This document shows positions 14,412-19,060 of a stretch of 19,060 nt of DNA, piece by piece. The position numbers and the translations under genes are program-made. Source of the stretch: Pseudomonadota bacterium (GTDB taxonomy: Bacteria > Pseudomonadota > Gammaproteobacteria > Steroidobacterales > Steroidobacteraceae); the NCBI GenBank assembly GCA_021817875.1, contig JAKAFQ010000015.1, positions 1 through 19,060 of the forward strand, written 5' to 3'. Below the pieces are notes generated by a model. It was not told where the DNA came from and did not search any database. It worked only from the letters and a program-made list of their open reading frames with translations. Each line of letters opens with the position of its first letter. The first letter of the stretch is position 1.

Positions 14412-15584
14412 TTAGTTTCGGAAATCTCTCGAGACGGCTTCTCTCTGCTTTTCCCTCTGTATCCCGTCGATCAATTCCAGGTACGCGGTGGCAACCGTGC
14501 TCCAGGAATATTGCGTCGCCGTCAGGCGTGCGGATTTTTTTAATTGTTCCAGCCGTTGGGCATCGTCCATCAAACGGCAGGTCTTCTCGGCGATGTCCTG
14601 CGCATCACGCTCGACGATGAATCCGTTGATTCCATCGTGGAGATATTCGGTGATTCCTCCGACGGCGGTCATCAGAACCGGGATGCCACAGGCCATCGCC
14701 TCCAACCCGACCAACGCCCACGTTTCACTGAAGGACGGCAGTACCAGTGCGTCCGCGGCATTCAAGAGAGAATGGATGTCAGCTCGGGTGCCGAGGAATT
14801 GCACCCGGTCCTTGTAAGCACTGCAACTCACCTTGCGAACGAATTTGCCGTAGGACACGTCAGCGGCGCCACCGACGACGAGCAGTTTGACCCTGGAAGG
14901 CAGCAACGACAACGCATCCAGGGCGAATCGCAGGCCTTTCCTGACGAATTCGTGGCCGACGAATATTAATACAAAATCGCCGTCGATGTAGCCGAGGTGC
15001 TGTCTGAGTGATTCGCGTGCAGGCTGGTCGGGCTTGAATCGAGCGATGTCAACGCCGTTCGGAATGTACGCAATGCGGTCTCTGGCCGTCGGATAGGCGC
15101 GAATGAGCGACTCTGCGTCTGTTTTGCAGAAACAGACGATACGGCGATGAACGTTCAGGCGAAACCGCAGCCACTCCCGGCTTAGAAGGAAAACATGAAG
15201 CGGATTGAAAAACAATCGGAGTAATCGGTCGGGCAGCGGCAGGTCGAATAACCAGCCGCGATGAAAGCCGTGGTTGACGTAAATGTCGCCAAAGAGCACG
15301 TCATTGTGTGTGATGACCACGACGTCTGGGTGCAGACGGAGTTTTCTTGCAATCGCGGTGCCGGCTACCGAGTACCACATGCCCTCGAATATGGTGCGGA
15401 GTTTCTTCCGGAGCGGTTGGGTCGTGGTATGAGGCTTGACGCTCAGTCGGCCCAGATCTTCGATCGTAAGCCGGCGGGTCTCACAATTCAGAAGACGGAA
15501 GTGTTGCTCGAGATTGTAGGCGACGCCGCTTACGCCCCCTCCAGGGCGAAGTTCCCGAACACATTGAAGGATTTTACGCTTCAT
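14412..15584 (-). CDS. glycosyltransferase family 4
   Basis: A 390-residue GT-B enzyme. It starts MKRKILQCVRELRPGGGVSG, with the N-terminal glycine loop at 15-20. YIPNGVDIARF (173-183), IFVGHEFVRKGL (207-218), LLVVGG (234-239) and FSETWALVGLEAMACGIPV (285-303) show the donor-domain layout with E287/E295 as the E-x7-E pair. It is the first of three consecutive glycosyltransferase genes, preceded by a 302-bp gap that could hold a promoter. Ribosome site is weak. The sugar transferred is unknown. Confidence 0.92.
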   Translation of the reverse strand: MKRKILQCVRELRPGGGVSGVAYNLEQHFRLLNCETRRLTIEDLGRLSVKPHTTTQPLRKKLRTIFEGMWYSVAGTAIARKLRLHPDVVVITHNDVLFGDIYVNHGFHRGWLFDLPLPDRLLRLFFNPLHVFLLSREWLRFRLNVHRRIVCFCKTDAESLIRAYPTARDRIAYIPNGVDIARFKPDQPARESLRQHLGYIDGDFVLIFVGHEFVRKGLRFALDALSLLPSRVKLLVVGGAADVSYGKFVRKVSCSAYKDRVQFLGTRADIHSLLNAADALVLPSFSETWALVGLEAMACGIPVLMTAVGGITEYLHDGINGFIVERDAQDIAEKTCRLMDDAQRLEQLKKSARLTATQYSWSTVATAYLELIDGIQREKQREAVSRDFRN

Positions 15585-15886
15585 TTGGATTCATCTGGAA
15601 ACGGTCGATGAGCGCGTGGACCGGGCAGTGCAGGCGGGTTGCTTTGTGTCCCCCTGCAGACAAATTCCGCTCATGTGGACACGGTGGGCGAGCTGCTCAC
15701 GCGGCGGTTTCTGGCACGTGCCTTGGAGAATGCCTGAGGCAATTTTGGGCCCGCTTCGCCCCGGTGACAGCGCTATGCGGCTGCGGCCGTCCGGTGAAGT
15801 CGGCGGTGCGCGCTTCGGCACTGTGCGGGGCGGCCGTCGCGCCGCGGCATTCAGAGAGACAGGGTGCCATCTGCCAGCCATCGAAA
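15585..15886. other. 302-bp gap between methyltransferase and GT4 genes
   Basis: No convincing gene is seen; a minus-strand frame of about 96 codons from 15881 has only moderate GC3 and no ribosome site. An inverted repeat GTGTCC (15646-15651) and GGACAC (15677-15682) with a 25-base spacer lies about 62-98 bp upstream of the glycosyltransferase start, and an 11-base palindrome TGCCTGAGGCA lies at 15730-15740. These may be regulatory, but no promoter could be defined. Confidence 0.35.
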
Positions 15887-16804
15887 TCACTTGCGTATCA
15901 GCAGGTATGCGGAAGTGGGTCGGAATTTTTGAAACAGCGTGCGCGCGTGGTATCTGAGATTCCACTGAAACAGATGACATGCAAAGGAATCAAAGCGGGC
16001 TGCTGTGGGTTGGTTGAAACCATGAAAAAGCGACTGAAAGAATCGACTGGTGAGAGGGAAAATACACAAACCTTCGCTTGCCAACGACAGTCGGTGGGTG
16101 CTGGATAGTCTGTGTAGCACGTGAAGGGGGATGCCCCGTTCCCGCTTCGTCAATCCCGGCCGGGCGTGTCGCCAGTCACCCAGGGATATGATCGGTTCTC
16201 GAATGGCGAGGAAGCCGCCCGGCTTGAGAACACGGGCCAGTTCGCCGAAGATGTAGCTGACATTCGGAAGGTGGTGCAGCACACCGAAACAGGTAATGAG
16301 ATCAAACACGTCCGATTGGAAGGGCAGTTTTCCCGAAACGTGAGGTTTTACGTATTCTGTGGGAATGCCGTATACGTCCCGGCTGACGAAGGCATCCGAT
16401 GGATCAACGATGCTGAGTCGATCGATGCGGGAGGCGATGGGGGCGAATTCGTGGCCGTATGCGCTGCCGAAGCCGAGAACCCGGGGAAAGCGGACTGGAG
16501 GCAGGTGGCGGTAGACGTGCCAGATGTTGAGACCGTGGTAGCTGTAAAAATACGCATCGTGGTCACGGCGGCCTAGATCGGCATAACCTTCCTTTTCGTC
16601 TTCGTACCAGGCGGCGATCTGTTCCGGCGCGAAATCATCGCCGTACAGAAGTTCCCCGGACAGGTAGCGGGAAAATTCGGCCGGCGCTGAGGCCTCATGC
16701 TCGCCGGGAGTCACGATTGAGTGCCTGTCCTGGTGGTCGATGGAAATGTCGCGGCCACATGGAGCCGACGCCGATCCGGCCGCACGTATGCCGGCGTTAT
16801 CCAA
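15887..16804 (-). CDS. class I SAM-dependent methyltransferase (Methyltransf_11 type)
   Basis: A methyltransferase of 305 residues if started at TTG 16804, or 275 from GTG 16714; no ATG occurs in the N-terminal part. Motif I is PRVLGFGSAYGHEF (107-120), an unusual form of the glycine loop. SIVDPSDAF (131-139) supplies the post-I acidic residue, FDLITCFGVLHHLPN (167-181) is motif II, and LKPGGFLAIREP (193-204) is motif III. GTG 16714 is attractive because it overlaps the stop of an upstream small ORF (GTGA), and the sequence from PAEFSRYLSGELLYG onward looks conserved; neither start has a good Shine-Dalgarno. It probably modifies a sugar of the polymer. Confidence 0.85.
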   Translation of the reverse strand: MDNAGIRAAGSASAPCGRDISIDHQDRHSIVTPGEHEASAPAEFSRYLSGELLYGDDFAPEQIAAWYEDEKEGYADLGRRDHDAYFYSYHGLNIWHVYRHLPPVRFPRVLGFGSAYGHEFAPIASRIDRLSIVDPSDAFVSRDVYGIPTEYVKPHVSGKLPFQSDVFDLITCFGVLHHLPNVSYIFGELARVLKPGGFLAIREPIISLGDWRHARPGLTKRERGIPLHVLHRLSSTHRLSLASEGLCIFPLTSRFFQSLFHGFNQPTAARFDSFACHLFQWNLRYHARTLFQKFRPTSAYLLIRK

Positions 16805-17022
16805 GAGTGTCTTGCGGCGCTGCGATGTCGCAGGTTCACAGTGCCGATGATCCGCGCGGATCGATAGCGCGTGCGGTGCTTCTGGAGGTGGTGGGTGAGG
16901 TCAGTGGTCTTGATCGGTTGAACTGCCGCCAGGTCGCGCTGCACAGGGGTGCGGCCGGGCAGGTGCGTGTCGTTGAAGCTCTGCAGGCAGTCTGGGCCGT
17001 CGGGCGAGGGATAGGGGTTCAT
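16711..17022 (-). CDS. possible hypothetical protein between polymerase and methyltransferase
   Basis: A frame open from 17118 contains ATG 17022 and encodes 103 residues beginning MNPYPSPDG. Its stop TGA overlaps the GTG 16714 of the methyltransferase. In the first two thirds the hand-counted GC content by codon position is about 65%, 51% and 83%, the pattern expected of real genes in GC-rich genomes; the last third loses it. The product is Arg/His/Thr-rich and matches no family known to me. No Shine-Dalgarno is present. It may be a real small gene, a truncated relic, or chance. The 94-bp overlap with the methyltransferase disappears if that gene starts at 16714. Confidence 0.28.
   Translation of the reverse strand: MNPYPSPDGPDCLQSFNDTHLPGRTPVQRDLAAVQPIKTTDLTHHLQKHRTRYRSARIIGTVNLRHRSAARHSWITPAYVRPDRRRLHVAATFPSTTRTGTQS
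16849..16862. repeat. 14-bp perfect palindrome
   Basis: GATCCGCGCGGATC reads identically on both strands, in the 300-bp gap between the polymerase and methyltransferase genes (45 bp upstream of TTG 16804). It could be an operator for a dimeric regulator or a chance palindrome in GC-rich DNA. Confidence 0.3.
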
Positions 17023-17104
17023 GGCGGCGGGGCGCCCGGCGGGTCTGCGCATGGTCTTTCTGGTGCGGCTGTGCGGACTGTGAGCTGTCTGTCGTTCACG
17101 GGCG

Positions 17105-18544
17105 TTACCCGGGCGCATGGGTCGTCTGAATGGGTGTGTGCGCTCCTAGTGAGTCGGCTCTGGAGGGCGGGGAAGTGTGCCGGATTGGCGCCGGGTGCGG
17201 TCGACGCTGCAGATACCCCAGCGCCAGCAGCGTTGCAAGGATGGGGGACATGTGAACCTCTCCAAGCAGCCCGAAGTTGCTCCCCATCCCTCGTAGGAAT
17301 GTCCAGAGGAATGCGCCGGTCATCGCCAAGCTCAGTCCGAAGGCCTGCGAGTGGCGGTCCCGGACCTGGCGCCAACCGATTTTCAGGACTTCGTAGATGA
17401 ATGCGAGTCCGAGCAGCGCCGCGAGCGCTCCTGCCTGCGACCATAGGTAGATAATGCTGTCCTCAGGTGGCAGCCCCGGGTCGAGCCCGAGTTTACGGGC
17501 GTAGCGCGGAAATTCCGCCTGCCAGCCGCCGAAGCCCTGGCCTTTGAACGGGTGCTCGAGGAACTGTTGTGCACCGAACCGCCAGATCTCTTCACGGGCG
17601 GACAGTGACGCGTTCGAGTGGTGAAAGAAGCCACTCACTTGGGTTAGGGCACCGCTTTCGCGGACGTGGATGGCCTTCGGACCCAGCCAGGCGAGGGTGC
17701 CGCCGATCACGATGGCCACCATCATCATGCGCAGCCGGTTCCGCCAGCCGCGATAACGCAGGGAGATGGCGTGAAGCATCACAATAGGGACTGCAGCGGC
17801 AAGTATCAGTCCGGCTTTGGAGCCCGCGAAAGCGATGGCACCGAGCAGGGCGACGCTCAATGCGCCCAGCCATGGTTTGCGCAGATGCAATGCCAATCCC
17901 AGCGCGGTGCATGCAGTGATGCCGAGGAAGCTGGCCGCCACGTTTGCATTGACAAACATGCCGCCGGATTTCGTCGGATCCCAGATGTTGAACTGATCCG
18001 TGAACAGGCTGCTGATCAGGTTCGGGCTGACGACCCATTTCGCGACCGGCGACAGCAGGAAGAGGATCTTCGTGCCGGGCAGCACCCGGCCAACCGTCAC
18101 CAGCGCCGCCTCGACCAGGGACATCACGAGCGTGACCGCCAGCAGGCGCAGGATCAGGCGCTCATCGCGCCGGCCTTCGGTGACCACGGCCGCGAAAATC
18201 ACCAGGAACTGCAGGAAGTACCCGATGGGTGCGAGGCCGAGCTTACGGTCCGGCGACCATAGCAGGCTGACGGTGTACAGCGCGACGATGCCAAGTACGT
18301 ATAGAGTCGGCTTCCAGCTCGCCACGACGCGTATTTCCCGGACCAGTTCCGGCCAGAGCATCAGGCCGCCCCAGAAGGCGAGCGGGATCGGCACGCCGGC
18401 GACCTGCATCCCCGGCACGAAGCCCTGGAACACGCAGAGCGGAATCGCCAGAAACAACCGCCAGCGGCGTTTCAGGGCGAGCGGCGCGCTCGCCAGCAGC
18501 ACGACGGCCACCAGCACCTTGAGGGTGATCACCGTCGCATTCAT
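17105..18544 (-). CDS. O-antigen ligase/polymerase family membrane protein (Wzy-like)
   Basis: A 479-residue integral membrane protein with roughly 11-12 hydrophobic segments. The Wzy_C/O-antigen-ligase region is recognisable: FVNANVAASFLGIT (197-210), AFAGSKAGLIL (238-248), a periplasmic loop with SAREEIWRFGAQQFLEHP followed by FKGQGFGGW (315-341), and PEDSIIYLWSQAG (360-372). In this position, next to a co-polymerase kinase, it most likely polymerises flipped repeat units. The start at 18544 has AGGAAA with an 8-bp spacer. The cytoplasmic tail (about 447-479) is Pro/His/Thr-rich. Only 45 bp separate it from the kinase gene, so the two are probably co-transcribed. A ligase role cannot be excluded from sequence. 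Confidence 0.9.
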   Translation of the reverse strand: MNATVITLKVLVAVVLLASAPLALKRRWRLFLAIPLCVFQGFVPGMQVAGVPIPLAFWGGLMLWPELVREIRVVASWKPTLYVLGIVALYTVSLLWSPDRKLGLAPIGYFLQFLVIFAAVVTEGRRDERLILRLLAVTLVMSLVEAALVTVGRVLPGTKILFLLSPVAKWVVSPNLISSLFTDQFNIWDPTKSGGMFVNANVAASFLGITACTALGLALHLRKPWLGALSVALLGAIAFAGSKAGLILAAAVPIVMLHAISLRYRGWRNRLRMMMVAIVIGGTLAWLGPKAIHVRESGALTQVSGFFHHSNASLSAREEIWRFGAQQFLEHPFKGQGFGGWQAEFPRYARKLGLDPGLPPEDSIIYLWSQAGALAALLGLAFIYEVLKIGWRQVRDRHSQAFGLSLAMTGAFLWTFLRGMGSNFGLLGEVHMSPILATLLALGYLQRRPHPAPIRHTSPPSRADSLGAHTPIQTTHAPG

Positions 18545-18552
18545 CCGTGAGG

Positions 18553-18558
18553 TTTCCT
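18553..18558 (-). promoter_or_regulatory. Shine-Dalgarno AGGAAA of the polymerase gene
   Basis: AGGAAA on the minus strand lies 8 bp before ATG 18544, in the 45-bp gap after the kinase stop. It supports the chosen start. Confidence 0.55.
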
Positions 18559-18589
18559 GGGTCTGGCCGGAACGGGGATGATTGCGTCG

Positions 18590-19060
18590 TCAGTTGTCGT
18601 AGCGATAGTTGGCGTAGCCGTAGTTGCCGTAGCCGTAGGTGCCGAGTCGCTGCCCCACCTGATTCATCAGGATGCCGCGTGGCCGTATGCCGGCGCCGTT
18701 CAGTCGCTTGAGGGTTTCCTCGATCTCGCGCATCGGGTGCTCGGCGGACTTCAGCACCACCAGGGTGGTGCCCGCGAGCTTGCCGATGATGGTGGCGTCG
18801 GTCACCGCGAGCACCGGCGGGCTGTCGAGCAGCACGTAGTCGTATTGGTCCGAGAGCTCTGCGACCAGTTGCGCGAAGCGCTCGTGCATCAACAGCTCGG
18901 CCGGATTCGGCGGGGCCTGGCCGCGGGCGACGAAGTCGAGGCCCGGGACGCCGGCGGGTTGCAGCAGATCCTGCAAAGTTGCATCGCCCGCGATGTAGTC
19001 GCTGACACCGGGCTTGGATGCCAGGCCGAAGTATTGCTGCAGGTAGCCCTTGCGCAGATC
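18590..19060 (-). CDS. C-terminal part of a BY-kinase / polysaccharide co-polymerase (5' end outside window)
   Basis: The last 156 residues of a bacterial tyrosine kinase (Wzc/CpsD/EpsG type), which controls chain length and export through autophosphorylation. The frame enters at the right edge inside Walker A' (visible DLRKG, the end of DxDLR). It then shows GQAPPNPAELL (47-57 of the visible part), a family hallmark, and the Walker B strand YVLLDSPP (75-82). The last 15 residues hold six tyrosines (Y142, 144, 147, 149, 152, 154), the autophosphorylation cluster, in a Gly/Asn-rich context. Whether the kinase is fused to a membrane chain-length domain or encoded separately cannot be seen. It heads the minus-strand block. 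Confidence 0.93.
   Translation of the reverse strand, partial: DLRKGYLQQYFGLASKPGVSDYIAGDATLQDLLQPAGVPGLDFVARGQAPPNPAELLMHERFAQLVAELSDQYDYVLLDSPPVLAVTDATIIGKLAGTTLVVLKSAEHPMREIEETLKRLNGAGIRPRGILMNQVGQRLGTYGYGNYGYANYRYDN

Noticed and set aside
16717..17400. A 227-codon plus-strand frame with a fairly protein-like middle part.
   Set aside because: It is antisense to the polymerase C-terminus and to the minus-strand frame with the stronger codon-position bias, and its own GC3 is only about 66%.

Overview
The window is an exopolysaccharide/capsule biosynthesis locus of a GC-rich Gram-negative bacterium, most likely a proteobacterium. The evidence is a bacterial tyrosine kinase of the polysaccharide co-polymerase type, a GT9 (heptosyltransferase-fold) enzyme, a MurJ/MviN-fold flippase and a Wzy/O-antigen-ligase-type membrane protein, together with GC-rich third codon positions. 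The species cannot be named from sequence alone. No rRNA, tRNA, CRISPR array or recognisable intact transposase was seen.

Layout. The right two thirds (19060 down to 6216) is one minus-strand block, read right to left: the C-terminal part of a BY-kinase (its 5' end lies outside the window), a Wzy-like polymerase, a possible small ORF, a SAM methyltransferase, three GT4 glycosyltransferases (two overlapping by ATGA), an FkbM methyltransferase, a secreted clan GH-A glycoside hydrolase, a MurJ-like flippase and a TuaH-like glycosyltransferase. Several gaps inside the block are 146-302 bp and carry inverted repeats, so it may not be one simple transcript. The left third has mixed orientation: a plus-strand GT4 (624-1934) converging on a minus-strand CDP-alcohol phosphatidyltransferase (2030-2926), then a plus-strand GT9 gene, an overlapping 68-codon Cys/His-rich ORF, about 0.6 kb of apparently degraded DNA, and a plus-strand methyltransferase of lower GC content (5237-5956).

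How the genes fit together. The set matches a Wzx/Wzy-type pathway. Up to six glycosyltransferases would build a repeat unit on a lipid carrier at the cytoplasmic face. Three methyltransferases, and possibly the CDP-alcohol transferase, would decorate it. The MurJ-like protein would flip it and the Wzy-like protein would polymerise it in the periplasm. The kinase would control chain length and export, and the periplasmic glycosidase would trim or edit the chain, as PslG does in the Pseudomonas Psl system. The priming transferase, outer-membrane exporter and nucleotide-sugar genes are not in the window.

Most distinctive points: a small Cys/His-rich ORF with a perfect Shine-Dalgarno overlapping the GT9 stop; a flippase that appears to lack charged residues essential in MurJ; a lipid-type CDP-alcohol transferase inside a sugar-polymer locus; a degraded segment at 4623-5236; and a possible hidden ORF between the polymerase and the next methyltransferase.
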